Positions 43,921 through 52,001 of a stretch of DNA of 64,000 bases are shown here, piece by piece (positions within the stretch are counted from its first letter, which is position 1; each line of letters starts with the position of its first letter). The DNA lies in NCBI GenBank assembly GCA_041287365.1, contig JBEULL010000001.1:1-64000 (forward strand), in the 5' to 3' direction. Source of the stretch: JAQVIJ01 sp041287365 (GTDB lineage: Bacteria; Desulfobacterota; Dissulfuribacteria; Dissulfuribacterales; DYLC01). The position numbers and the translations under genes were made by a program. The notes beneath the pieces are model-generated. The model ran no database searches, was not told the DNA's origin, and saw only the letters and a list, made by a program, of their open reading frames with translations.

Positions 43921-44853
43921 TTAACCGGCGAATGCCTTCTCCAGCGGAGGCACCATCTGCTTCTTGCGGCTCATGACGCCTGGAAGCCACACAGAATTGC
44001 CTTCGAGCTTCTTGCCAAAGGCCTTCTCCACCACGGATGGATCATCGGTCACGGCCAGCAGCTCCGTACCTTCCTTCTCCATGGTGTCCGTGAGCATCAA
44101 AAATACACTGTGACGGTTACCGTCCACCTTCATCTTCTTCAGGTTGTCCATGATGGCGCACTTGAGGTCGTTGTTGACCTGGCTCAGAGAGACCAACTCC
44201 AGCTGCCCGATACCAACGGTCTTGCCGCTCATGTTGAAGTCCTTGTAATCCCTGTGAATGAGATCCATTGGAGGCACACCATCAACGGAACTCTTGGCCT
44301 TGGCAAGTTCCAGACCCCATGCCTTGATATCGGAGACACCGGCGATCTTGGCAAGGGCCTCGGCAGCGACCTTATCGTCAGGGGTGCAGGTGGGAGACTT
44401 GAAGAGAACCGTATCGCTCAAAATGGCGGACAACATAAGGCCAGCGACCTTGGAATCGATGGGCTTCTTGAACATATCGGTATAGAGCTTGTAGAGCACC
44501 GTACCAGTGCAGCCAACTGCCATAGCGCAGAAGAAGATAGGGCTGGCCGTGGTAATATCGCCGATCTTGTGGTGATCCACCACTGCCAGCAGCTCTCCCT
44601 TGTCCCAGTTGTCAGGGGCCTGCTTGATGTCGCTGTGATCCACCAACATATACTGCTTGCCGGTGACATCGGTCATGAGCTCAGGCATGGGAACGCCGAA
44701 CTTCTTGAATGCGAGCTCGGTCTCAGGATTGGGATCACCCTGACGGCAAGGAACTGCGTCCACGCCAAGGGCCTTCTGAAGCTCTGCCAATGCAACTGCT
44801 GCGGTCACGGAATCGGTATCAGGGTTTTTGTGCCCAAGTACGAAAACTGCCAT
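43921..44853 (-). CDS. ppaC: manganese-dependent inorganic pyrophosphatase (family II)
   Basis: A 310-residue DHH-family enzyme splitting pyrophosphate. The metal motifs are GHKNPDTDSVTAA, the DHSD stretch near 72, the DHH motif VVDHHKIGD and, in the DHHA2 domain, PGVMSRKKQMVP near the C-terminus. There are no inserted CBS domains, so it is the non-regulated form. GGAGG precedes the ATG. It drives biosynthetic reactions forward in the cytosol. Confidence 0.96.
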   Translation of the reverse strand: MAVFVLGHKNPDTDSVTAAVALAELQKALGVDAVPCRQGDPNPETELAFKKFGVPMPELMTDVTGKQYMLVDHSDIKQAPDNWDKGELLAVVDHHKIGDITTASPIFFCAMAVGCTGTVLYKLYTDMFKKPIDSKVAGLMLSAILSDTVLFKSPTCTPDDKVAAEALAKIAGVSDIKAWGLELAKAKSSVDGVPPMDLIHRDYKDFNMSGKTVGIGQLELVSLSQVNNDLKCAIMDNLKKMKVDGNRHSVFLMLTDTMEKEGTELLAVTDDPSVVEKAFGKKLEGNSVWLPGVMSRKKQMVPPLEKAFAG

Positions 44854-44977
44854 TTGTGAAATCCTCCTTTATGGTTATGAATAAAATGCCAAAAAAAACA
44901 GACTGCATTTTCTCTATCACAATCTACCATGTTTGCCAAGGTTTTTTTGGGTCTGTCACAGGTTTTTTAAAAAAGGA

Positions 44978-46441
44978 CTATGTGGTCTTTTTGGACACGA
45001 TACCCAGTTTATGCCACATCTTATTCACTCGATCCACTACTTCCAAATCCATCTCGATGACATCAGGCCAACGTCTTGTAAAGCCCTCCTCAGGCCATTT
45101 GCGTGTGCAGTCTATTCCCATCTTGCTTCCATAGTGTGGCAGAGGTGAAGCATGATCCAAAGCATCCACCGGACCGTCAACGAACACAATATCTCGCCTT
45201 GGATCCACGTTATTGCCCAGCCGCCAGAGCACATGAGAGAGGTCTTGCACATTAACCTCCCTGTCAAACACGCAGATCATCTTGCAGAACATCATCTGAC
45301 CAAGGCCCCAGAGGGCATGCATGACCTTTTTTGCATGGCCTGGATAGCGTTTGTCTATGGAGACAAAGGCCAGATTATGGAATACACCCTCCAAAGGCAG
45401 ATTCATGTCGATAATCTCTGGCAGTGTCTTCTTGATCAAGGGCAAAAAGAGCCTTTCTGTGGCCTTGGCTATATAGCAGTCTTCCTGCGGCGGTCTGCCC
45501 ACGATGGTGGAGGGATATATAGCATTTTTTCTATGAGTCATGCAGGTGACATGAAATACCGGATACTCATCAGAAAGGGAATAATATCCAGTGTGGTCTC
45601 CAAAAGGCCCTTCGATTCGGCGCTCGAATGGCTCCACATATCCTTCCAGCACGATTTGAGAATTGGCTGGCACCTCGAGATTGACCGTAAGACACTTCAC
45701 AAGCTCCACGGGTGCATGACGCAGAAATCCAGCAAAGACCACTTCGTCTATGTCGTCTGGAAGCGGCGCAGTTGCCGCATAGGTCATGGCAGGATCAGGC
45801 CCTATGGCCACCGCTACCTCCAGCCTTCTACCCAAACCCTCGGCCACTCGATAATGCTGCGCCCCTCCTTTGTGCGTATGCCAGTGCATGCCCGTGGTGT
45901 TTTTGTCAAAGACCTGCATTCGATACATGCCCACATTTCTGACACCGGTTTCCGGATGCCGTGTGAAAACAAGGGGCAAAGTGATAAACGGCCCTCCATC
46001 TTGAGGCCAGCACTTGAGCACCGGAAGCCTGGTCAAATCCACAGCGTCTCCCTTATAGACCACCTCCTGACAAGGCGCATCCTTCACCATCTTTGGAGAG
46101 GCAGAGGCAAGTCTGCTCAATTTGGGGATCATCTTTAGCTTTTTCATAAGGGTATTTGGGGCCTCGGCCTCCATAAAATGGGCCACGTCATCGGAGAGGG
46201 CATTCAGGTCCTCCACATCCAGGGCAAGAGACATGCGTTTATATGAGCCAAATGCGTTCATCAACACCGGCATGGAACAACCCTGCACGTTTTCAAAAAG
46301 AAGCGCCGGACCATGGAGCTTGCAGACCCTGTCTGTTATCTCTGCAATCTCCAAAACAGGACTGACTGTATGTTGTATATGTATCAATTCGCCTTTTTTA
46401 TGAAGCAGATTTATGAATTCCTGTAGATCTTTGTATGCCAC
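44978..46441 (-). CDS. UbiD family decarboxylase (menaquinone-type)
   Basis: A 487-residue prenylated-FMN decarboxylase. Features: MAYKDLQEFINLLHKKGELIHI start, GPALLFENVQGCSMPVLMNAFGS, GMYRMQVFDKNTTGMHWHTHKGG, and the catalytic region EGPFGDHTGYYSLSDEYPVF. It belongs to the UbiD group that includes decarboxylases of the futalosine menaquinone route as well as UbiD itself. The GTG at 46441 is chosen because AAAAGGAGG lies six bases upstream; the longer frame from a TTG would place that site inside the gene. It needs a UbiX partner, which is not in the window. Confidence 0.88.
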   Translation of the reverse strand: MAYKDLQEFINLLHKKGELIHIQHTVSPVLEIAEITDRVCKLHGPALLFENVQGCSMPVLMNAFGSYKRMSLALDVEDLNALSDDVAHFMEAEAPNTLMKKLKMIPKLSRLASASPKMVKDAPCQEVVYKGDAVDLTRLPVLKCWPQDGGPFITLPLVFTRHPETGVRNVGMYRMQVFDKNTTGMHWHTHKGGAQHYRVAEGLGRRLEVAVAIGPDPAMTYAATAPLPDDIDEVVFAGFLRHAPVELVKCLTVNLEVPANSQIVLEGYVEPFERRIEGPFGDHTGYYSLSDEYPVFHVTCMTHRKNAIYPSTIVGRPPQEDCYIAKATERLFLPLIKKTLPEIIDMNLPLEGVFHNLAFVSIDKRYPGHAKKVMHALWGLGQMMFCKMICVFDREVNVQDLSHVLWRLGNNVDPRRDIVFVDGPVDALDHASPLPHYGSKMGIDCTRKWPEEGFTRRWPDVIEMDLEVVDRVNKMWHKLGIVSKKTT

Positions 46442-46460
46442 GTAGGCCTCCTTTTCAATC

Positions 46461-46476
46461 AAATTAAATCTAATTT
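46461..46476. promoter_or_regulatory. inverted repeat in the divergent ubiD-dnaX interval
   Basis: AAATTA-AATC-TAATTT lies about 20 bases upstream of the UbiD-type start and about 80 bases before dnaX. It could be an operator or just part of an AT-rich promoter zone. Confidence 0.25.
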
Positions 46477-46553
46477 AAGCCAAACCCCCACTTGTTTCAA
46501 TGGAAGAGACGAGTAAAATAACCAACTAATAATCTATATGGAGGCATTTCAAG

Positions 46554-48299
46554 TTGTATCTCGTTCTTGCACGCAAATTACGTCCTCAAACCTTTGAAGA
46601 GGTCATAGGCCAACGCCATGTGACTCAGACCCTGCAAAACGCGATCACGCAGAACAGACTGGCACATGCACTGATCTTCAGCGGCCCAAGGGGTGTAGGA
46701 AAGACCTCCATAGCCCGAATACTCGCCAAGGCCGTCAATTGCCAAAAAGGCCCAACACCAACTCCGTGCAACGTATGCGAAAGCTGTACAGCCATCACGG
46801 CAGGCAATTTCGCCGATGTAATGGAGATAGACGGCGCATCCAATCGCGGCATAGACGAAATCCGCAGCCTGCGAGAAAACTGCCGGTTCCGACCGGTTGC
46901 CGGACGTTTTCGCGTCTATATCATAGACGAAATCCACATGCTCACCAAGGAGGCATTTAACGCCCTTTTGAAAACCCTAGAGGAACCGCCGGAACACGTC
47001 TTTTTCATTCTGGCCACCACGGAACCTCATAAAATCCCTGCTACTATTCATTCCAGATGCCAACACTACGAGTTCCGCCGCATTCACATTCAAGATCTTG
47101 CGGACTATCTAAATCAGATCGTTACAAAAGAGGGGCTTGGCCTGAACAAGGACTGCACCCTCCTCATAGCCAGAGAGGCCGATGGTAGCGTCAGGGACAG
47201 TCTGAGCCTTTTGGATCAGGCGGCGGCATACGGAGTCAGGACCGCAGAGGAGATGTGTGAGGCATTCGGACTTCTAAATAGCCAGATACTGGAGAGAATA
47301 TGTACGGCCCTTCTGCAAAAGGATGTTGGCACCGTATTTACCCTGATGCATGAACTGCACCTGAGAGGGGTAGAGCCAAAGGCATTTGCCTTACAGCTCA
47401 TGGAGTACATGAGAGACCTGCTTATATTACGTATGATAGGGCTTGAAACCGGAAAAAACATAGTGAAACTTAGCCAAGACGAAGCGGCTCGAATTTGGCC
47501 CATGATACAGACCATGCCTGCCACTCTTGCGATACAGATACTAGATCTGCTTGTGAAAGGCATGTCCGGCCTGCAATTCAGCCAATCACCGGCCATAGCC
47601 CTGGAGATACTGCTGACGCGCATCGCCATGTTACAGGAATCAATAGATATAACCCAGCTCATTTCCAGAATAGACGGCCTTCTAACCGGTGCTGAATGCC
47701 CAAAACCTGCGGCAACACCTGCACGATCTGCCTCAAACGGCCATGCAACGGTTCAATCTCCTGTGCATGCCTCTGCTCCTCCACAAAAAGAAGGGCCGGC
47801 GTCAACTAAACAGGCTAGCGACAGAAATGCAGCAGACCAGTTGGTTCCAGGATCGACTCATGCAACAGCAATCATCGAGACAGATACGGCATCTGAAACC
47901 TCTGTCACTCCACAGCCAGCAAAGGATGTAATGGGCTTTCTCAGACAGAAAAGACCTGATCTCGCCTCGTTGATGGATGATTGCAACATTCATCAGCAAG
48001 ATGACTGCGTAATACTGACCTTTAAATCCACAATTCACGGCGACATCATAAAAAGTGAGACCAATCTCGATACACTCACAAAACTGTTCGAGACATTTTA
48101 TGGGAAACCCCAACAGATTCAGATAAAGATTCATCACAATACGGAAAGGGAAGACAGTAACCAATCAACACTCACAGGACAACCCATTAACGAAGAACTG
48201 AAAAATATGCCCCTGGTTCAGGAAATACTGCGCGTCTTCGATGCACGCATAGAGGCCGTATATCCCCATCATAAACCAAGGCGCTCAAAAAAAGCCTGA
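46554..48299 (+). CDS. dnaX: DNA polymerase III subunit gamma/tau
   Basis: A 581-residue clamp-loader ATPase. Walker A GPRGVGKTS is near residues 44-52, a zinc module (CQKGPTPTPCNVCESC) follows, then IDEIHMLTKEAFNALLKTLEEPP (Walker B), and the sensor ATTEPHKIPATIHSRC. After the AAA+ part (about 1-360) the C-terminal region is poorly conserved, with a Pro/Ala/Thr-rich linker at 380-450. No internal A-rich frameshift site was evident, so gamma may not be made. The TTG start at 46554 follows GGAGG at nine bases. Confidence 0.95.
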   Translation: MYLVLARKLRPQTFEEVIGQRHVTQTLQNAITQNRLAHALIFSGPRGVGKTSIARILAKAVNCQKGPTPTPCNVCESCTAITAGNFADVMEIDGASNRGIDEIRSLRENCRFRPVAGRFRVYIIDEIHMLTKEAFNALLKTLEEPPEHVFFILATTEPHKIPATIHSRCQHYEFRRIHIQDLADYLNQIVTKEGLGLNKDCTLLIAREADGSVRDSLSLLDQAAAYGVRTAEEMCEAFGLLNSQILERICTALLQKDVGTVFTLMHELHLRGVEPKAFALQLMEYMRDLLILRMIGLETGKNIVKLSQDEAARIWPMIQTMPATLAIQILDLLVKGMSGLQFSQSPAIALEILLTRIAMLQESIDITQLISRIDGLLTGAECPKPAATPARSASNGHATVQSPVHASAPPQKEGPASTKQASDRNAADQLVPGSTHATAIIETDTASETSVTPQPAKDVMGFLRQKRPDLASLMDDCNIHQQDDCVILTFKSTIHGDIIKSETNLDTLTKLFETFYGKPQQIQIKIHHNTEREDSNQSTLTGQPINEELKNMPLVQEILRVFDARIEAVYPHHKPRRSKKA

Positions 48300-48336
48300 A
48301 CCAGCCTTGGGCAGGCGCGGCCGATACAGATTGCAA

Positions 48337-48365
48337 TTGACATAAGCGATATATTATCTTATATC
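48337..48365 (+). promoter_or_regulatory. putative sigma-70 promoter of metK-ahcY
   Basis: TTGACA (48337-48342), a 17-base spacer and TATATC (48360-48365), about 85 bases before metK. No SAM riboswitch structure was recognised in the short leader. Confidence 0.6.
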
Positions 48366-48450
48366 TTGGCTTTCAAATCAGGCCTCCGTTCGCCAACTAA
48401 CAGGCTATTATTCAGTATCATATCATACATCATTTCAGGAGAAACATGCC

Positions 48451-49605
48451 ATGATGCCAAATTTCCTTTTCACCTCTGAATCAGTCACCGAAGGCCATCC
48501 AGACAAGGTAGCGGACCAGATATCCGACGCCATTCTGGATGCCATACTCAAAGAAGACCCCTATGCAAGAGTAGCCTGCGAGACCATGGTCACCACAGGC
48601 CTCGCCCTTATCGCCGGAGAGATCACCACCTCCTGCTGGGTGGACATGCCTCAGGTGGTCAGAGGCACCATAAAGGAGATAGGATACACAGATTCCAGCA
48701 TGGGATTCGACTGGCAGACATGCGCAGTGCTCACCAGCATCGACAAACAGTCCTCCGACATCGCCATGGGTATAGACAGGGACGGTGACATCGGAGCAGG
48801 CGATCAGGGGCTCATGTTTGGCTATGCCTCCAACGAAACACCTGACTACATGCCCATGCCCATCTGGTATGCCCACAAATTGGCCAAACGCCTGGCAGAG
48901 GTCAGAAAAGACGGAACCCTTCCATTTTTACGGCCCGACGGCAAGACACAGGTCACCATCCGCTATGAAGACAGACGGCCTGTTGCAGCCCAATCCATAG
49001 TGGTGGCCGCTCAGCACGAACCATATGTGCATGAAAAAGAGGTAAGAGAGGCCATCATCGAAGAGGTCATCAAAAAGGTCATGGCCCCCGAGCATCTGGC
49101 CGCCGGAACGGAATTCTTCATCAACAGCACAGGCAGATTTGTAGTGGGTGGACCGCTCGCAGACTGCGGTGTAACAGGCCGCAAGATCATCGTAGACACA
49201 TACGGCGGCAGAGGCCATCACGGCGGCGGCGCATTTTCGGGAAAAGATCCAACGAAGGTTGACCGCTCTCCATCATATATGGCCCGCTATGTGGCCAAAA
49301 ATGTAGTGGCCGCAGGGCTTGCCGACGAGTGCGAGGTGCAGGTGGCCTATGCCATAGGCGTGACCCGTCCCCTTGCCATCAACGTGCGCACCTATGGAAC
49401 GGAAAAGATTCCGCAGAACCGCATCGTGGAACTGATAGAGAAGAACTTCAGCTTCAAGCCCAGGGAGATAATCGAATACCTGAACCTCAGACGCCCAATA
49501 TTCAAAAAGACTGCGGCTTATGGGCACTTCGGCAGAATGGAACCTGAATTCACATGGGAAAGACTGGACATGGTGGAGACACTGAAAGACCAGGCAGGCA
49601 TTTAG
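48451..49605 (+). CDS. metK: S-adenosylmethionine synthetase MetK
   Basis: A 384-residue enzyme making SAM from methionine and ATP. Motifs: TEGHPDKVADQISDAILDA (ATP/metal), GAGDQGLMFGYA, and GGGAFSGKDPTKVDRS in the P-loop-like segment. The gene is followed nine bases later by ahcY, so SAM synthesis and SAH recycling share an operon. Confidence 0.98.
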   Translation: MMPNFLFTSESVTEGHPDKVADQISDAILDAILKEDPYARVACETMVTTGLALIAGEITTSCWVDMPQVVRGTIKEIGYTDSSMGFDWQTCAVLTSIDKQSSDIAMGIDRDGDIGAGDQGLMFGYASNETPDYMPMPIWYAHKLAKRLAEVRKDGTLPFLRPDGKTQVTIRYEDRRPVAAQSIVVAAQHEPYVHEKEVREAIIEEVIKKVMAPEHLAAGTEFFINSTGRFVVGGPLADCGVTGRKIIVDTYGGRGHHGGGAFSGKDPTKVDRSPSYMARYVAKNVVAAGLADECEVQVAYAIGVTRPLAINVRTYGTEKIPQNRIVELIEKNFSFKPREIIEYLNLRRPIFKKTAAYGHFGRMEPEFTWERLDMVETLKDQAGI

Positions 49606-49614
49606 GAGAAGACG

Positions 49615-50871
49615 ATGGATTATCATATAAAAGATAAAAATTTGGCTGAAACCGGCAGGTTGCGTATAGAATGGGCCAGAAAGAGCATGCCTGTTCTAAA
49701 CCAGATACAGACAAGATTTGAACAGGAAAAGCCTCTAAAGGGTGTACGGCTCGGTGCATGTCTGCATGTCACCACCGAGACGGCGGCCCTGGCCCAGACC
49801 CTCAAGGCAGGCGGTGCAGAGGTGTTTTTGTGCGCCTCGAATCCCCTCAGCACACAGGATGACGTAGCGGCGGCGCTGGTGGAATTCGACGGCATACCGG
49901 TATTCGCCATCAAGGGCGAAGACAACGACACCTATTACAAACACCTGCGGGCGGTTCTGGACGCCAAACCCAATATCACCATGGATGACGGGGCAGACTT
50001 GGTCTCCACTCTGCACACCGAACGCCGGAACATGATTCCAGAAATCATCGGCGGCACGGAAGAGACCACCACCGGTGTCATAAGGCTCAAGGCCATGGCT
50101 GCTGACGGAGTACTGGCATACCCCATCGTTGCAGTCAACGACGCCAACACCAAACACATGTTCGACAACCGCTACGGCACAGGTCAGTCCACGCTGGACG
50201 GCATCATCAGGGCCACCAACAGGCTCGTAGCCGGCAGTATCTTTGTGGTCTCAGGCTATGGCTGGTGCGGAAAAGGGCTCGCCATGCGTGCCAGAGGCAT
50301 GGGGGCTCGTGTCGTGGTCACAGAGATAGACCCCCTTAAGGCCCTCGAGGCCGTGATGGACGGCTATGAGGTCATGCCCATGAAGGATGCCGCCTCCATC
50401 GGGGACTTCTTCTGCACCGTGACAGGCGATATCGCAGTCATTCGCAAGGAGCACTTTCTTGCCATGAAGGACGGCGCCATCGTATCCAATTCAGGACATT
50501 TTAATGTGGAATTAGACCTTCAATCCCTTGCTGAAGTCACCAGATCCAGACGTTTTATTCGGGATTTTGTAGAAGAATACCACCTCATCAACGAAAGACG
50601 CATCTATGTCCTGGGAGAAGGCAGGCTTGTCAATCTCGCAGCCGCTGAAGGCCACCCTTCAAGTGTCATGGACATGAGTTTCGCCAATCAGGCATTATCG
50701 GCTGAGTATATCCTCAGCCATGCAAAAACCCTGGAGAAACGGGTTTATTCAGTGCCAGCCGACATAGACCGAGAGATAGCCAGGCTCAAGCTGGAGAGCA
50801 TGGGTATTAGAATCGACACGTTGACTCCTGAACAGAGCAAATATCTATCCTCCTGGGAGATGGGGACATAG
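49615..50871 (+). CDS. ahcY: adenosylhomocysteinase AhcY, short form
   Basis: A 418-residue NAD-dependent hydrolase splitting SAH into adenosine and homocysteine. Motifs: HVTTETAALAQTLKAGGAEV, FAIKGED, MDDGADLVSTLH, GGTEETTTG, DNRYGTGQSTLDGI and the NAD site VVSGYGWCGKGLA. It lacks the roughly 40-residue insertion of the longer eukaryotic and many proteobacterial forms, resembling archaeal and thermophile-type enzymes. The C-terminal tail is trimmed accordingly. Confidence 0.96.
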   Translation: MDYHIKDKNLAETGRLRIEWARKSMPVLNQIQTRFEQEKPLKGVRLGACLHVTTETAALAQTLKAGGAEVFLCASNPLSTQDDVAAALVEFDGIPVFAIKGEDNDTYYKHLRAVLDAKPNITMDDGADLVSTLHTERRNMIPEIIGGTEETTTGVIRLKAMAADGVLAYPIVAVNDANTKHMFDNRYGTGQSTLDGIIRATNRLVAGSIFVVSGYGWCGKGLAMRARGMGARVVVTEIDPLKALEAVMDGYEVMPMKDAASIGDFFCTVTGDIAVIRKEHFLAMKDGAIVSNSGHFNVELDLQSLAEVTRSRRFIRDFVEEYHLINERRIYVLGEGRLVNLAAAEGHPSSVMDMSFANQALSAEYILSHAKTLEKRVYSVPADIDREIARLKLESMGIRIDTLTPEQSKYLSSWEMGT

Positions 50872-50901
50872 CAACGAAAAAATTGTTTGATTAAGTGTGA
50901 G

Positions 50902-50922
50902 GGGCGCATTTCAAATGCGCCC
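50902..50922. terminator. hairpin after ahcY
   Basis: GGGCGCATTT-C-AAATGCGCCC is a perfect 10-bp inverted repeat 30 bases after the ahcY stop. The bases after it are TGTCAATAC without a T-run, so the terminator role is tentative. Confidence 0.5.
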
Positions 50923-51017
50923 TGTCAATACATCACCAAGCTGAGCACATTAATGGACTGTATTTTGAGACGACAGAATTTACAGTGCAAAAAATTGCTT
51001 AAAGAAAAGTAACCATT

Positions 51018-51455
51018 ATGGCAGACAAGAACATCACATGGAATGACATACCATCTCTTGAAATTGAACTAGACGACTCTACATCTTCAGGAAATTCCGA
51101 CAAACGCAGCCATCAGCGTCTTTCAACCAATGAGATAAAAAAGCTAACACTGACCACTTCGACTATCATCGTACGCATGTTCAGTCCCAAGGTAGGTCTT
51201 GGTCTCATGGAAGGACAACTGCTTGATCTGAGTAAAAGAGGAGCCAAAATCAAGACAGAGAAGGCAATCCCAATAAATGAGGTCATAGATCTACTCATAC
51301 CATTGGGCAGCAGAAAAATAAAATGTCGAGCCATGGCCAAATGGGTCAAACAGGGGCTCAAAACCTTCGACATAGGCGTGGAATTCGTCAATATAGATTC
51401 AATGGACTCCAGCTATTTAGGTAGCATGATAACCACTTATTATTTGAAGTTCTGA
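51018..51455 (+). CDS. PilZ domain protein
   Basis: A 145-residue protein with a disordered start (about 1-28) and a PilZ domain. The c-di-GMP motifs RxxxR (RSHQR, about 30-34) and DxSxxG (DLSKRGAKI, about 71-79) are both intact, with the later VEFVNID strand. It should bind c-di-GMP. It is an isolated gene, so its downstream target is not suggested by context. Confidence 0.88.
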   Translation: MADKNITWNDIPSLEIELDDSTSSGNSDKRSHQRLSTNEIKKLTLTTSTIIVRMFSPKVGLGLMEGQLLDLSKRGAKIKTEKAIPINEVIDLLIPLGSRKIKCRAMAKWVKQGLKTFDIGVEFVNIDSMDSSYLGSMITTYYLKF

Positions 51456-51497
51456 AAACGACCCCCAATCACCTCACTTATCAGGATTTTTAACAAC

Positions 51498-51992
51498 TTA
51501 TAATCTAACCCAAATAAACTTGGTCAACAGACCGATAAGGGCTGGAAAAGCCAGGGATGCCAGTATGCGAGTGACAGCCAGTTTCCAGCCCAGCAGCGGC
51601 ACCTCATACACCAAAAAGCGATTTATGCCCATGAGGGCCCAGGCCGAAAGGTATGTGACCACAGGCGCAATGGCCGCCCCCTGCTGAAGCAGGGCATTCA
51701 CAATGGGAAACTGCACAAACGGCCCACCAGGAGTGAGCATTCCACCCACAGTGGCGATCAAAAGCCCTTTTACCCCCGATTCCTCACCCAGAAAACGGGT
51801 CAAAAGCTCGGTGGGCAATATCACGGTGATCATCCCTGCTATCCAGAAACCAAAAAGCAAGGCAGGTATGATGCCAATAAGCATACCGAAACCAGTCTTG
51901 AAGCCGACAAACACCAAAGCCGGATCTTTTCTATAAACAAAAAAGGTCAACACAATGGCAATGAACGCCATTATCCAGAATGTACTCTTCAT
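51498..51992 (-). CDS. small permease (DUF318/YraQ-type half)
   Basis: A 164-residue integral membrane protein with about five segments (FWIMAFIAIVLTFFVY, FGMLIGIIPALLFGF, TPGGPFVQFPIVNALL, PVVTYLSAWALMGINRFL, ILASLAFPALIGLL). The GGMLTPGGPFVQFP stretch and overall pattern match half-length members of the YraQ/ArsP permease superfamily. Substrate unknown. It lies 9 bases after the AddB-like gene in the same direction, possibly by chance. Confidence 0.75.
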   Translation of the reverse strand: MKSTFWIMAFIAIVLTFFVYRKDPALVFVGFKTGFGMLIGIIPALLFGFWIAGMITVILPTELLTRFLGEESGVKGLLIATVGGMLTPGGPFVQFPIVNALLQQGAAIAPVVTYLSAWALMGINRFLVYEVPLLGWKLAVTRILASLAFPALIGLLTKFIWVRL

Positions 51993-52001
51993 GGTCTTAC
52001 C

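Noticed and set aside
48270..48299. A-rich run near the end of dnaX as a programmed frameshift site
   Set aside because: It lies at the very end of the gene; the -1 frame adds only about 15 residues and no stimulator was seen.
48366..48450. Possible SAM riboswitch in the metK leader
   Set aside because: The leader is only about 80 bases and shows no SAM-I, SAM-II or SAM-IV-like helix pattern.
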